From assembly GCF_029023725.1 (NCBI RefSeq), contig NZ_CP119075.1, forward strand, positions 1,297,501 to 1,361,500: a DNA stretch of 64,000 bases, in the 5' to 3' direction. Of the stretch, positions 8,618-17,179 are shown in pieces. The notes below the pieces were generated by a model. It was not told the origin of the DNA. It worked only from the letters and a program-made list of their open reading frames with translations, and made no database searches. The number at the start of each line of letters is the position of its first letter. Position 1 is the first letter of the stretch. Position numbers and translations under genes: made by a program. The stretch is from Synoicihabitans lomoniglobus (GTDB lineage: Bacteria > Verrucomicrobiota > Verrucomicrobiia > Opitutales > Opitutaceae).

Positions 8618-9646
8618 GTGCATTCTGTTGTTGATCTGGTCGCCCCGACTCCGCTGGTGAAGTTGGATTACCCCGGCCTTTCGCGAACATATCCGATGCT
8701 TAAAAAATTCCGCCACGACCCCTACTTTCTGTTTAAATACAATGTGCTGAGCGTGGTGCTGCTGGCGCCGGTTTCGGTGGGGATATTCCTGACCTGGTCC
8801 TCGTGGGGAGAACATCCCTACGGGTGGGGGCTGTTGCTGTGCATCGCGCCACTTTGTTTGCCGAGCTTGTGGTCGATTCTGGGGAGTGCGGTCATTTTGG
8901 TGCCGGTGGCTTCCGCGCTGGGGTTGGTGGAGTTTTCAATGTCGAGTTGGTGGCTGATTCCGCTGGGCGCATTGGTGGGACTGCAGTCGGCGCATTTAAT
9001 GCACAATGCGGCGCATCGTAATCTGAGACCGCTGTGGTTGAACCGGGTGGTGGGCGAGATTTGCGGATTGCAGCAGTTGATGGGCTACCCCCACTGGGCG
9101 GTGCCACACATCATTCACCATCAGTTTCCGGATGATCCGGAGAAGGATCCGCATCCGCCGGAGACGCTCGATTTTCTGTCATTCATGGGACAGATGGGGC
9201 AGTCGATGGGGCGGGTGGTGCAAAATAACTTTTTTGATTTGTGGGGCGGGCAGAAGGACGCCCAGGCGATATGGGATTGGACGCGGCGCACGTCGATGGC
9301 GTCGCGTTATGCCCGGGCCATGTTTCTGTTGGTGCTGTTGGGGCCGGAGGCGTTTGTGCTGGGCTACATGGTCTCAAAGATCGTGAACATGGTATGGTAT
9401 GCGCATTTCAACTACGCGACGCACCGACCGGCGGGAAATGGCGAGACGAAGATTCTGAACTTGGATCACAATTTGTATTACCGGTTCATGAACGCGACAA
9501 TGGCGGGAGCGTATTATCATAAAAACCACCATGCGCAGGCGTCGCTGGCTGACCCGCGCAAGCTGAACCCGATTCCGGCCGAACCGTTCATCTCTTACCG
9601 GGCTGAGGAAGTGGTGCCGGAGAGCGAAAAGCCGACCGGTTCCTGA
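8618..9646 (+). CDS. Membrane fatty acid desaturase-like protein
   Basis: The product has 342 residues with about four hydrophobic segments. The three histidine boxes expected for a di-iron desaturase or hydroxylase are all present: HNAAH (about residues 129-133), HIIHH (about 164-168) and HKNHH (about 301-305). The spacing matches the membrane-bound fatty acid desaturase superfamily; the exact substrate (acyl lipid, carotenoid or other) cannot be read. GTG 8618 is the annotated start; ATG 8696 (MLKKF) is a possible shorter start just before the first membrane segment. The gene stands alone between repeat-rich spacers. The C-terminus after the last His box is short and Pro/Glu-rich. Confidence 0.8.
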   Translation: MHSVVDLVAPTPLVKLDYPGLSRTYPMLKKFRHDPYFLFKYNVLSVVLLAPVSVGIFLTWSSWGEHPYGWGLLLCIAPLCLPSLWSILGSAVILVPVASALGLVEFSMSSWWLIPLGALVGLQSAHLMHNAAHRNLRPLWLNRVVGEICGLQQLMGYPHWAVPHIIHHQFPDDPEKDPHPPETLDFLSFMGQMGQSMGRVVQNNFFDLWGGQKDAQAIWDWTRRTSMASRYARAMFLLVLLGPEAFVLGYMVSKIVNMVWYAHFNYATHRPAGNGETKILNLDHNLYYRFMNATMAGAYYHKNHHAQASLADPRKLNPIPAEPFISYRAEEVVPESEKPTGS

Positions 9647-9740
9647 CTAGCCCGTGTTCGTTGGTCGGCCCGCTGGGGCGGAAAAACAGGTGGTTGAGGT
9701 GGAGTGATTTCATCCAAAGCACCGAGGGCGGTGGCGAGGC

Positions 9741-9889
9741 GGGATTGTTTTTACCGAAGATCGCGAAGGACGCGAAGCCACTCCTCGGCTTGGTTGCCTG
9801 GGCGATCTTCGCGATCTTTTGTAAAAAGATCTTAAGCTGATGGCTTTGCGATAATCTGCGAAATCTGCGGTTTAATTCCGTGATTCACT
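9741..9889 (+). repeat. Dispersed hairpin repeat, copy C
   Basis: Runs GGGATTGTTTTTACCGAAGA, CGCGAAGGACGCGAAGCC, ACTCCTCGGCTTGGTT, GCGATCTTTTGTAAAAA, and ends in a CTGCGAAATCTGCGG / CCGTGATTCAC tail. This is the same module order as copies E, F and H. Confidence 0.7.
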
Positions 9890-9945
9890 ACGCCGCGGAC
9901 GGCGTGGATGTTGTCCCATTGCGGGCGTTGAGATTTGGGGACACC

Positions 9946-9972
9946 AAAAACCCGCGTCGGTGAGGACGCGGG
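9946..9972 (-). terminator. Rho-independent terminator of the small exported protein gene
   Basis: Read on the minus strand: an 8-bp perfect stem CCCGCGTC / GACGCGGG with a 6-base loop, followed by TTTTT. It begins 37 bases after the stop codon at 10009, which supports the minus-strand ORF as a genuine transcribed gene. Confidence 0.75.
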
Positions 9973-10008
9973 TGGTCAGGCGTAACTGGTATTATGATAC
10001 ATAACAGA

Positions 10009-10227
10009 TCATGCGGCGAGGGGGTGGCGTTCCGTGCGCGGCGCGGTGACGGTGGTATCGGCGTAGGTGCAGGCTTTGCTGCCGTAGTCACCGAGGGCAA
10101 TGGCGGCGATCGCGGTGCCGGTGGCGGCGGTGGAAACAATGGCGGCACTGAGGCCGAAAGCGAGGGCGGCAGGCGCGACGAGCGCGGCGATGAGGAGGGT
10201 GGCGGTGAGTTTCATTTTGGATGGCAT
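10009..10227 (-). CDS. Small exported protein of unknown function
   Basis: Seventy-two residues from ATG 10227 (MPSKMKL; a second ATG at 10215 gives MKLTATLL). The N-terminus is a classic Sec signal: Lys, a hydrophobic run, and an APAALA cleavage region. A second Ala/Ile/Thr-rich hydrophobic stretch follows, then a short polar tail with one Cys and several basic residues. I do not recognise a family. A longer frame continues upstream to 10527 but lacks coding character. The strong dedicated terminator directly downstream is the best evidence that it is real. It is isolated from other minus-strand genes. Confidence 0.5.
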   Translation of the reverse strand: MPSKMKLTATLLIAALVAPAALAFGLSAAIVSTAATGTAIAAIALGDYGSKACTYADTTVTAPRTERHPLAA

Positions 10228-10690
10228 TGAAGGGTTCGTTCTTAGGTGGTTCATGTTGTTGATTACACCGCCAACGTGGCGGAAGTTGCAGAATTCGATG
10301 GGTTTTTTAGGTGCAGTGGTTTTTGAGCTGGGATGAACGGTAGCGGTAGCAGATTTTAACCACGAATGGATGCGAAGGGCGTCACCTGCCGGTTGCGCAC
10401 GGCGCGAGAAGATTAAAGACGTGGGATGTATTCGTGCGGGGAGTGTGGTTTGAGAACTGAAGCTGCGGTCGCGGTAGAAGGGGCCTTCGGTTTGGTGGAC
10501 CGAAGACCTCGCGAGCACTGCGTTCACATAGGAGTGCCGCCCGTCCGCCGATAGGTGACAGGATTTCGAAAATTCTTTCGAAGGGGCTTGCCGTTGCTCG
10601 TCGAGTGATGGCGGCCCCGGGGTGTTATTGACCGCGGATTTCGCGAATGGCGCGTATCGTGGAGAGCCACGTCGCGGCGGGAGGTAGGTG

Positions 10691-10869
10691 GTTTGTTTTT
10701 CAGAAGATGGCGAAGGTCGCGAAGCCTCCCCGGTGACCGACCTGAATCACATGCGTTAGGACCTCACTTCTGCCTTCCTTGGTGACCTTCGTTTCCTTCT
10801 GTGAAAATAACAGGCCGGTGGATCGGTGTTAATCCGCGAAATCGGTGGTCAAACTCCGTCGTGCACTTC
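10691..10869 (+). repeat. Dispersed hairpin repeat, copy D (longer, diverged)
   Basis: Begins GTTTGTTTTTCAGAAGATGG and CGAAGGTCGCGAAGCC, contains an extra about 35-base segment relative to other copies, and closes with CCTTCTGTGAAAAT and an AATCCGCGAAATCGGTGG tail. Confidence 0.55.
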
Positions 10870-10890
10870 GGTGCGGAGCTTGGTGCGTGA

Positions 10891-11029
10891 TGTTTTTTAC
10901 AGAAGGTCGCGAAGGGCGCGAAGCTACTCCTCGGCTTGGTTTTCTGGGCGGACTTTGCGATCTTCTGTGAAAAGTCGTTGGGACGATGTACCTGCGAATC
11001 CTGTGGTTGAATTCCTTGATCCACTTCGG
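10891..11029 (+). repeat. Dispersed hairpin repeat, copy E
   Basis: TTTTTTACAGAAGGTCGCG opens the unit, then GGGCGCGAAGCTACTCCTC, GCGATCTTCTGTGAAAA and a TGCGAATCCTGTGG tail. The arms pair over about 12 bases with a few mismatches. Confidence 0.65.
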
Positions 11030-11173
11030 TGCGGACGACGGGTAAATCATCTCTCTGCGGGGTTGGCTTCCACTGGTCGGTCGGGTAGGCTTGGATCTGT
11101 GAGATCCGGTGTTTTCGGTGGGTAAGATCGGGTCTCGCTTCGGAAGGGGTGGGGTGAATCGTGGGAGGCGTTT

Positions 11174-12355
11174 ATGTCGCGTTCGGGATTGTTGCTTTTG
11201 CTGATCATTTACTTGGGGTTCATCAGTCTGGGACTGCCGGACGGGACGTTCGGGGTGGCGTGGCCGGAGGTGTATCCGGAGCTCGAATTGCCCATCGGCT
11301 TGGCGGGGGCGGTGGCGGTGCTCATCACGTTGCTGTCGGCGACGACGGGGTTCTTGAGTGGTCGCATCATCGCGCGGTTTCGCACTGGGCCGGTGGTGGC
11401 AGTGAGTTGTTTGCTCACGGGGTCGGCGTTGGTGCTGTTTTCGCAAGCTCAGGGGCCGTGGTGGTTGTGGTTGGCGGCGGTGCCGTTGGGAATCGGGGCG
11501 GGGGCGGTCGATGCTGGTCTGAATGGTTTTGTGGCCCGGCACTACAGCGGACGGCACATGAATTGGTTGCACGCCTGCTGGGGCGTCGGAGCCACGGCGG
11601 GGCCGCTGCTGATGGGGTTTGCGTTGCGCACGGACGGAGGGTGGCGGTTGGGTTACGGTGTATTGGGGAGTTTCCAAGTCGGGCTCGCGGTGATCTTTGT
11701 GCTGACCCTGCCGTGGTGGGCGGCGGCACCGGATCGGCCAGCCGCGGGGGAATCGAGAGCCGGTGATACGGACGTTGCTTCGGGAGCGGCGGCGCCGAAC
11801 TGGGGGGCGAATTCATGGGCAGGCTGGCTCTCGCCGGTTTTGTTTGCCGTGATCGTGGCGGTCGAGACGACGGCCGCGTTGTGGGCGGGGTCGATCCTGG
11901 TGGTGGGGCGTGGGTTCGAACCGGGGGTCGCGGCGTGGTGTGGCGCGGCGTTGTTTGGGGCAATGACGATGGGCCGGATTCTGGCGGGGTTTGTGGCCGA
12001 GCGGTGGGGAAATCGGCGTCTGGTGGCGCTGGGGTTGGGGGGCGCCATGGTGGGCGCAGTGATCTTTGCGATGAATCCAGGACCGTGGTTCAACGTCGCG
12101 GCGCTGGTGGTGTTTGGTTTGGGCATGGCGCCGCTTTACCCGTGTCTCATGCATGAGGTGCCGCGGCGGTTTGCGGCGGATGCGGCCCAGACGGTCATAG
12201 GGCGTCAGTCGGGAGCGGCTTACTTGGGCGCGGCGATAATGCCGACGGCGGCGGGCGCCTTGGCGGCGAACGCGATCCACGTCATCCCGTGGTTGTGGGT
12301 GGGCGGACTCGCGCTGGGCATGCTTGGAGTCCGGCAGCTCAACAAGATCACGTAG
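11174..12355 (+). CDS. MFS transporter
   Basis: A 393-residue, very hydrophobic protein with about twelve membrane segments and a central hydrophilic loop near residues 190-210, the expected layout of a major facilitator. It begins with a hydrophobic segment right after MSRSG; conserved-looking features are LGLPDGTFGVAWP in helix 1, GRIIARFRTG (loop 2-3, the basic motif A region) and GMAPLYPCLMHEVP in the second half. The second-half motif resembles the FucP-like and related sugar/unknown-substrate subfamilies, but the substrate cannot be assigned. Start ATG 11174; an overlapping GTG frame is a shadow. It stands alone between two repeat-rich spacers. Confidence 0.8.
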   Translation: MSRSGLLLLLIIYLGFISLGLPDGTFGVAWPEVYPELELPIGLAGAVAVLITLLSATTGFLSGRIIARFRTGPVVAVSCLLTGSALVLFSQAQGPWWLWLAAVPLGIGAGAVDAGLNGFVARHYSGRHMNWLHACWGVGATAGPLLMGFALRTDGGWRLGYGVLGSFQVGLAVIFVLTLPWWAAAPDRPAAGESRAGDTDVASGAAAPNWGANSWAGWLSPVLFAVIVAVETTAALWAGSILVVGRGFEPGVAAWCGAALFGAMTMGRILAGFVAERWGNRRLVALGLGGAMVGAVIFAMNPGPWFNVAALVVFGLGMAPLYPCLMHEVPRRFAADAAQTVIGRQSGAAYLGAAIMPTAAGALAANAIHVIPWLWVGGLALGMLGVRQLNKIT

Positions 12356-12427
12356 GTGGCGAGGCGGGATGACGGTTGGACTGCAGCGGTAGTTTTAAAC
12401 GCGTTGGTTCACACCGTTGCGTGTGGC

Positions 12428-12576
12428 GGGATTGTTTTTTTACAGAAGATCGCGAAGGGCGCGAAGCCACTCCTCGGCTTGGTTTCCTTGGCGGTCTTGG
12501 CGATCTTCTGTAAAATTCATCAGGCTGATCGATCTGTGATGGTCGGCGGAATCTACGGTTTAAATCCGTGATTCAC
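12428..12576 (+). repeat. Dispersed hairpin repeat, copy F (best-preserved arms)
   Basis: The arms TACAGAAGATCGC (12441-12453) and GCGATCTTCTGTA (12500-12512) form a perfect 13-bp inverted repeat around 46 bases. The internal sequence is GCGAAGCCACTCCTCGGCTT and the 3' tail ends TTAAATCCGTGATTCAC, as in copy C. Confidence 0.75.
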
Positions 12577-12599
12577 CCTGGTGTTTAGGTGGGATTGTT

Positions 12600-12720
12600 T
12601 TTTGGCCCACGGAAGACGCGGAAGACACGGAGCCGTCAGCGTGGTCATCGGGTAGTTATGACTGGGAGGCAGGGTTGGTATTTTGACCACAGATTGCACC
12701 GATGGGCACAGATTGGAGGG
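12600..12720 (+). repeat. CACGGAAGACGCGGAAGACA-type repeat block
   Basis: A short-period tract (GGAAGACGCGGAAGACACGG) followed by ACCACAGATTGCACCGATGG and GCACAGATTGG. It is related in style, not sequence, to the CACGAAACACACGAAACACA tract at 16268-16310. Confidence 0.5.
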
Positions 12721-12746
12721 AGCCGTGCCCGCGATGCTGGGATTGG

Positions 12747-12883
12747 TTTAAACAGAAGATCTCGAAGGACGCGGAGCCATTCGTCGGCTTGGTTTTCTGG
12801 GCGAACCTGGCGATCTTCTGTAAAAATATCTCAGGCTGAGGGCCGGTGTTAATCGGCGGAATCTGGGGTTTACCGTCATCCAC
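12747..12883 (+). repeat. Dispersed hairpin repeat, copy H
   Basis: AACAGAAGATCTCGAAGGAC and GGCGATCTTCTGTAAAAATA form the arms; the tail reads TTAATCGGCGGAATCTGGGG. Same orientation as copies C, E and F. Confidence 0.65.
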
Positions 12884-12993
12884 CCCTACGGCGGTCATGT
12901 GGAAGTCGTTCCTTCGAGGGGGCGGGAATCAACTTTGCAGGATTCGGCGGTTCTGATTGTCGAGAGGTCTGGGACTTGCTCATAGTGCGCCGC

Positions 12994-15735
12994 ATGTGTG
13001 CTCGTTCAAAACATCCATTGCGTGAAGAAGGCTTCCGGTCACTCGAGGAGGAGCTGCGGCTTCTGACCGAGAGTTTTGCCGTCGTGTTGCGCCGCATGGG
13101 CGAGGACGAGTTGGCGGATCTGCTGCCGTGGGTGGGGGCCAAAGCCGAGAAGGCGGGCGAGACCAAGCGTTCGTTGGGGCAGGCTTATTCGATCGCGTTT
13201 CAGTTACTCAATATCGTCGAGGAACGCACCGCGGCGCGGGTGCGGCGTCGGCGCGAGACCCAGTCGGGGCCGGCGGCCGAAAAGGGGTTGTGGGCCGACA
13301 ATCTCGCGAGCATGAAAGCGCTCGGGTTGACGGAGGACCAGATGATCGAGGTGTTGCGCGTCGTGGTGGTGGAGCCCGTGCTGACGGCGCATCCGACCGA
13401 GGCCAAACGTGCGACGGTGCGCGAGTTGCACCGCGAGATTTACGGACTGATCAACGCGCAGGAAAACGCCCTCTACACGCCGCGGGAGCTCGCCCGGCTG
13501 CGTCACCACATTGAGACGCGATTGGAGAGCTTGTGGCGCACCGGGGAGATTCAGGTCACCCGGCCGACGATCGAGGCGGAGCGCGACAATGCGTTGCACT
13601 ACCTGCGCGACATTTTCCCCGAGGCGGTCAAGCGCAGTTACGTGCATTTGAGCGAGGCCTGGACGACGGAGGGTTTTGCTCCGGAACGATTGGCGGAGGT
13701 CGGGGCGTTCGTGCGTTTCGGCACGTGGATCGGCGGGGACCGGGACGGTCATCCGTTTGTGACGAACGAGGTGACCCGGACGTCGTTGCGAGCGCTGCGG
13801 CACAATGCCCTGCGAGTGCATCGTCGCGGGTTGGAGGCACTGGCATCGGATCTGCCGCTCAGTTCGTTGTTTCAAGCGCCACCGGCTCCGCTGGCGGCGA
13901 TGATTACGCGCTTGGGCAAGGAGGTCAAAGCCGCGGGGGGCGTCGACGCGCCCGAGCTGACTTCCCGGGAACGCGAGGAACCGTGGCGTTTGGCGACAAG
14001 CCTTATGCGGGCGAAGACGTTGCTGGCACAGGAAGCGCCGGAGAGCGGCCGCGGCTATGTGAAACCCGCCGAGCTCGACGCCGATCTGGCGGTGTTGGCG
14101 GAGGCGCTGAACGAGATCGGCGCGGGGCAACTGGCGCAGGATTTTGTGACACCGTTGCGGCGGCAGTTGGATGTGTTTGGCTTTCACCTCGCGACACTCG
14201 ACGTGCGCCAGAATTCGGCCTTTCATGAAAAGGCGCTGGGGCAGTTGTTGGAGGCGGCGGGAGTCGTCAAGGCGTCCGACTACGCGGCATGGTCGACGGC
14301 CCAAAAACGCGAACTACTCGACCGGGAGCTTATGTCTCCGCGTCCTTTCCTGGCGACGGGTGCGAACGCGGGCGCGGAAGCTGAAGCGGTGCTGTCGTGT
14401 TACCGCGTGCTGGCGGAGCACGTGGCGCGTCACGGGCAGGCAGGGTTGGGTGCGTTGATCGTGTCGATGACGCGTTGCACGGAGGACCTGCTTACGGTTT
14501 ATTTGCTGGCTCGTGAAGTCGGGCTGGCACGGTGGAGTGAAGGCGGGTTGGTATGCGCGCTGCCGGTCGTGCCGTTGTTTGAAACCATGGGCGACTTGGA
14601 GGAAGGGCCGGCCATTGTATCCGATTTTCTGAGTCATCCGGTGACGCAGCGCAGTCTGGGTTTGGGCGACGGCGCGTGTCCGTCGTTTCAGATGATGGTG
14701 GGATATTCCGACTCCAACAAGGACTGTGGCATTTTTGCCAGTCAGTGGGCGTTGCATCGGGCGCAGGATGCGTTGGCCAAGGTGGTCGCGAAGGGCGGTG
14801 CGAGCCCGGTGTTTTTTCACGGTCGCGGTGGCACGGTCGGGCGCGGGGCGGGACCCACGCATTGGTTCATGGAAGCGCTGGCGGCCGGATCGTTGCAGGG
14901 CAACATGCGGATGACCGAGCAGGGCGAGACGATCGCCCAAAAATACGCGCATCAGGCGTCGGCGGTTTACAACGTGGAATTGCTCACGGCGTCGACTGCG
15001 GCGACGACGGCGCGGCATCGGTTCGGGGCGGAGCGCGACGAGACGTTGTGGCCGCTGCTGGACCAGGTGTCGGCGTGGAGTCGCGATGCCTACCGGGAGC
15101 TGTTGCACGCGCCCGACTTCATGAGTTTTTACCGGCAGGCCACGCCGATCGATGCGCTGGAGCATGCCCGCATCGGGTCGCGTCCCTCGCGGCGCACGGG
15201 GCAAGGTTCGCTGGATGACCTGCGGGCGATCCCGTGGGTATTTTCGTGGACGCAAAGTCGGTTTTATCTGCCGGGATGGTTCGGCGCCGGCTCGGCGCTG
15301 GAACGTCTGCTGAAGGAAGATCCCAAGGGGTTTGAGCGGTTGCGCAAAGCGGTCCGCAAGACGCCGTTTTTGCGGTATGTGCTCACCAACATTGAGAGCT
15401 CATTGGTCAGCTCCAACGAAGCCATTATGGACAGCTATGCCGGCTTGGTGGAGGACGCGGTGCTGCGGGAGCGTTTCATGGGCATGATCCGGGCGGAGTT
15501 TGCCCGGACGCAGGCGATGATGACGGAAATCTTCCGGGGCACGTTTGAAGAACGGCGTCCGCGGTTGGCGTTTACCTTGCAAATCCGCGAGCAAGCGTTG
15601 ACGCAGCTGCATCGTCAGCAGGTGGCGTTGTTGAAGGAGTGGCGCCAGCTCAGTGGACGCGAAGCCGAGGCGATGTTGCCGGACCTGTTGCTCTCGATCA
15701 ACGCGATCGCCTCCGGGCTGCGGACGACCGGGTGA
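12994..15735 (+). CDS. ppc: Phosphoenolpyruvate carboxylase
   Basis: This cytosolic enzyme carboxylates PEP with bicarbonate to oxaloacetate, refilling the TCA cycle. The product has about 913 residues, normal for the bacterial enzyme. Visible signatures are TAHPTEAKR (about residue 130, catalytic His), GGDRDGHPFVT (about 246), MVGYSDSNKD (about 567), FHGRGGTVGRGAGPTH (about 607, glycine loop) and MTEQGE (about 639). The C-terminus ends SINAIASGLRTTG, matching the family's effector-site end with the usual NGIAxGxRxTG form. Start taken at ATG 12994; a TTG at 12976 would add six residues, and neither has a convincing Shine-Dalgarno sequence. It is monocistronic. Confidence 0.95.
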   Translation: MCARSKHPLREEGFRSLEEELRLLTESFAVVLRRMGEDELADLLPWVGAKAEKAGETKRSLGQAYSIAFQLLNIVEERTAARVRRRRETQSGPAAEKGLWADNLASMKALGLTEDQMIEVLRVVVVEPVLTAHPTEAKRATVRELHREIYGLINAQENALYTPRELARLRHHIETRLESLWRTGEIQVTRPTIEAERDNALHYLRDIFPEAVKRSYVHLSEAWTTEGFAPERLAEVGAFVRFGTWIGGDRDGHPFVTNEVTRTSLRALRHNALRVHRRGLEALASDLPLSSLFQAPPAPLAAMITRLGKEVKAAGGVDAPELTSREREEPWRLATSLMRAKTLLAQEAPESGRGYVKPAELDADLAVLAEALNEIGAGQLAQDFVTPLRRQLDVFGFHLATLDVRQNSAFHEKALGQLLEAAGVVKASDYAAWSTAQKRELLDRELMSPRPFLATGANAGAEAEAVLSCYRVLAEHVARHGQAGLGALIVSMTRCTEDLLTVYLLAREVGLARWSEGGLVCALPVVPLFETMGDLEEGPAIVSDFLSHPVTQRSLGLGDGACPSFQMMVGYSDSNKDCGIFASQWALHRAQDALAKVVAKGGASPVFFHGRGGTVGRGAGPTHWFMEALAAGSLQGNMRMTEQGETIAQKYAHQASAVYNVELLTASTAATTARHRFGAERDETLWPLLDQVSAWSRDAYRELLHAPDFMSFYRQATPIDALEHARIGSRPSRRTGQGSLDDLRAIPWVFSWTQSRFYLPGWFGAGSALERLLKEDPKGFERLRKAVRKTPFLRYVLTNIESSLVSSNEAIMDSYAGLVEDAVLRERFMGMIRAEFARTQAMMTEIFRGTFEERRPRLAFTLQIREQALTQLHRQQVALLKEWRQLSGREAEAMLPDLLLSINAIASGLRTTG

Positions 15736-15850
15736 TGGGGACGTGTGGACGTGGGTTTAACGTAGTCGTGGTCGGCAGACGAATTGAAGCTGATGTCTGA
15801 TACGGCACGGATGGCCTTGACCGGAACGCGGGTGGTGTTGCGGTGGGGGG

Positions 15851-16093
15851 ATGTCCACGGCAACTGACCGCAATTACGATGATTACAAGGCGACGGAAAA
15901 GAAGGCGCTGGAGCTGTTGGCGGCGATGAAGGCGGTCTCGCCGAAGAAGGCGGATATCGAGCTGGCGCTGTTGGTCGCGATCTTCGAGCTGCACAAGGGC
16001 GCGTTGCCGGCGTCGGCGGTGCAGAAGATCATCAATGGTCACCTCGGCGTAATCGTGCCCCACTACGCGGCGAGCGCGTCGGGTTCGGGGTAG
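15851..16093 (+). CDS. Small acidic/basic helical protein of unknown function
   Basis: Eighty residues starting at ATG 15851, with a G-rich GGTGGGGGG just upstream as a possible ribosome binding site. The sequence is helix-prone (KATEKKALELLAAMKAV, then ELALLVAIFELHKG) and ends in a low-complexity ASASGSG tail. There is no signal peptide or membrane segment. I do not recognise the family. It follows ppc by about 115 bases on the same strand, but no functional link can be inferred. Confidence 0.5.
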   Translation: MSTATDRNYDDYKATEKKALELLAAMKAVSPKKADIELALLVAIFELHKGALPASAVQKIINGHLGVIVPHYAASASGSG

Positions 16094-16413
16094 GCCTCGG
16101 CCTCGGCGTCGGGCTTCGGGCTTTTGGCTGCGGCGTGACGGGGAAAGGCGGTTTCGACCACGAATGCACGCGAATGGCTTCACCTACCGGTCACGCAGCG
16201 CTTTGCGGGACGGCGGGATCGCTTTTTAATGGAAGGGAACCAAGAGTGAACCGGTGGGGCAGGATTGGTTTTGGCCCACGAAACACACGAAACACACGAA
16301 AAATATGAAACCTTCAGCGGGTGGTGGTGGGGTTTTTTCGAAGGGAAGGGACTCACTCCGACGCGGACGACGTGGAAGTCGTTTCTCCGTGGGTAAAAGG
16401 GATTACACGCGGG
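16094..16413. other. Intergenic region with short tandem motifs
   Basis: No gene seen. It carries an ACCACGAATGCACGCGAATG fragment (16158-16180) and a CACGAAACACACGAAACACA tandem tract (about 16278-16305), both resembling the short-period elements in the 10-13 kb spacers. Confidence 0.5.
16278..16305 (+). repeat. ACGAAACAC short tandem repeat
   Basis: The 9-base unit (ACGAAACAC) is repeated about three times in the spacer upstream (on the + strand) of the minus-strand pseudouridine synthase gene. Confidence 0.55.
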
Positions 16414-17160
16414 TCAGATTTGGGGGGGTAGGGCGCGCCAGTGGCCGGGGGCGAGGTCGGCGGGGAGGTGGATGTCGCCAATGCTTTCGCGGTGAAGGGC
16501 GGTGACGCGGTTTCCCAGGCGGTAAAACATGCGCTTGATTTGGTGGTAGCGGCCTTCGTGCAGGGTGAGACGAGCCGTGTGGCTGGTGAGAATTTCGAGC
16601 GCGGCGGGTTGCGTCGTGAGGTCCTCGGTTTCGAAGTAAAAGCCGCGGGCAAATCGGTCCGGCGCTTCAGGGGCGATGGGGTCGCGTGTGGTGACGTGGT
16701 AAACTTTAGGCACTTTGAGCGTGGGGTGCATGAGGGCCTTGGACCATCGACCGTCGTTGGTGAGCAACACCAGGCCGGAGGTGTTGCGATCAAGGCGACC
16801 CACGAGGTGCAACGTGGCTTTGTCGGGATCGTCGATGAGGTCGATTACGGTGCGGTGGGTGGCGTCGGTCGTGGCGCTGAGCACGCCGACGGGTTTGTTG
16901 AGCATGAGGCAGAGACGGCGGGCCGATGCTTGCACGATCGTGTCGTCAAGGGTGACGCAGGAGAAGCGGTCCACCTCTTGGTCGAAGCGCGTTATGGGGT
17001 TGCCCTCGACGGCAACGCGTCGGTCGAGGATTACCTGCCGGGCGCGGGTGCGGCCCATGAGCTGAAACTTGGCAAGCAGGCGTTCGAGTTTCACGGGTGG
17101 GCGGTGGAGTCGAATCGAAGGAGGTGGCGCGAGAGGTCGAGCCTCATTCGTATTTCCCAA
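16414..17160 (-). CDS. rsuA: RsuA-family 16S rRNA pseudouridine synthase
   Basis: The 248-residue product has an N-terminal S4 RNA-binding domain (about residues 24-70: KLERLLAKFQLMGRTRARQV) followed by the RsuA/RluB/E/F catalytic fold. The catalytic motif is GRLDRNTSGLVLLTND (from residue 121), with Asp124 as the expected nucleophile. LNKPVGVLSATTD and EGRYHQIKRMF match conserved blocks. RsuA isomerises U516 in 16S rRNA; RluE/RluF alternatives cannot be fully excluded, but the S4 domain and length favour RsuA. The start at ATG 17160 gives a 20-residue Pro-rich leader ahead of the S4 domain, so a slightly later start is possible. The next gene upstream on this strand begins about 20 bases away. 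Confidence 0.88.
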   Translation of the reverse strand: MGNTNEARPLAPPPSIRLHRPPVKLERLLAKFQLMGRTRARQVILDRRVAVEGNPITRFDQEVDRFSCVTLDDTIVQASARRLCLMLNKPVGVLSATTDATHRTVIDLIDDPDKATLHLVGRLDRNTSGLVLLTNDGRWSKALMHPTLKVPKVYHVTTRDPIAPEAPDRFARGFYFETEDLTTQPAALEILTSHTARLTLHEGRYHQIKRMFYRLGNRVTALHRESIGDIHLPADLAPGHWRALPPQI

Positions 17161-17179
17161 ACCCGCGGCGGAATCAACC

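Larger units (their letters stand above)
9647..10008. other. Intergenic region with hairpin repeat and terminator
   Basis: Contains a well-preserved repeat copy (9741-9889) and, at 9946-9972, a minus-strand terminator serving the small gene at 10009-10227. Nothing else is recognised. Confidence 0.6.
10228..11173. other. Long repeat-rich intergenic region
   Basis: About 950 bases with no credible gene. It holds repeat copies at 10691-10869 and 10891-11029, an ACCACGAATGGATGCGAAG fragment near 10360 and an ACCGCGGATTTCGCGAATG fragment near 10630. Apparent minus-strand ORFs (for example 10764-11024) are translations of these repeats. Confidence 0.6.
12356..12993. other. Repeat-rich intergenic region before ppc
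   Basis: Contains two hairpin repeat copies (12428-12576, 12747-12883) and between them a different repeat-like block (12600-12720: CACGGAAGACGCGGAAGACA, then ACCACAGATTGCACCGATGG). The ppc promoter presumably lies after 12890 but was not resolved. Confidence 0.6.

Noticed and set aside
10764..11024. Minus-strand 86-residue ORF
   Set aside because: It is a translation of repeat copy E and its surroundings, with no start signal.
12356..12571. Small + strand ORF after the MFS gene
   Set aside because: The residues FLQKIAKGAKPLLGLVSLAV are a translation of the dispersed hairpin repeat, as is the similar minus-strand frame at 12656-12898.
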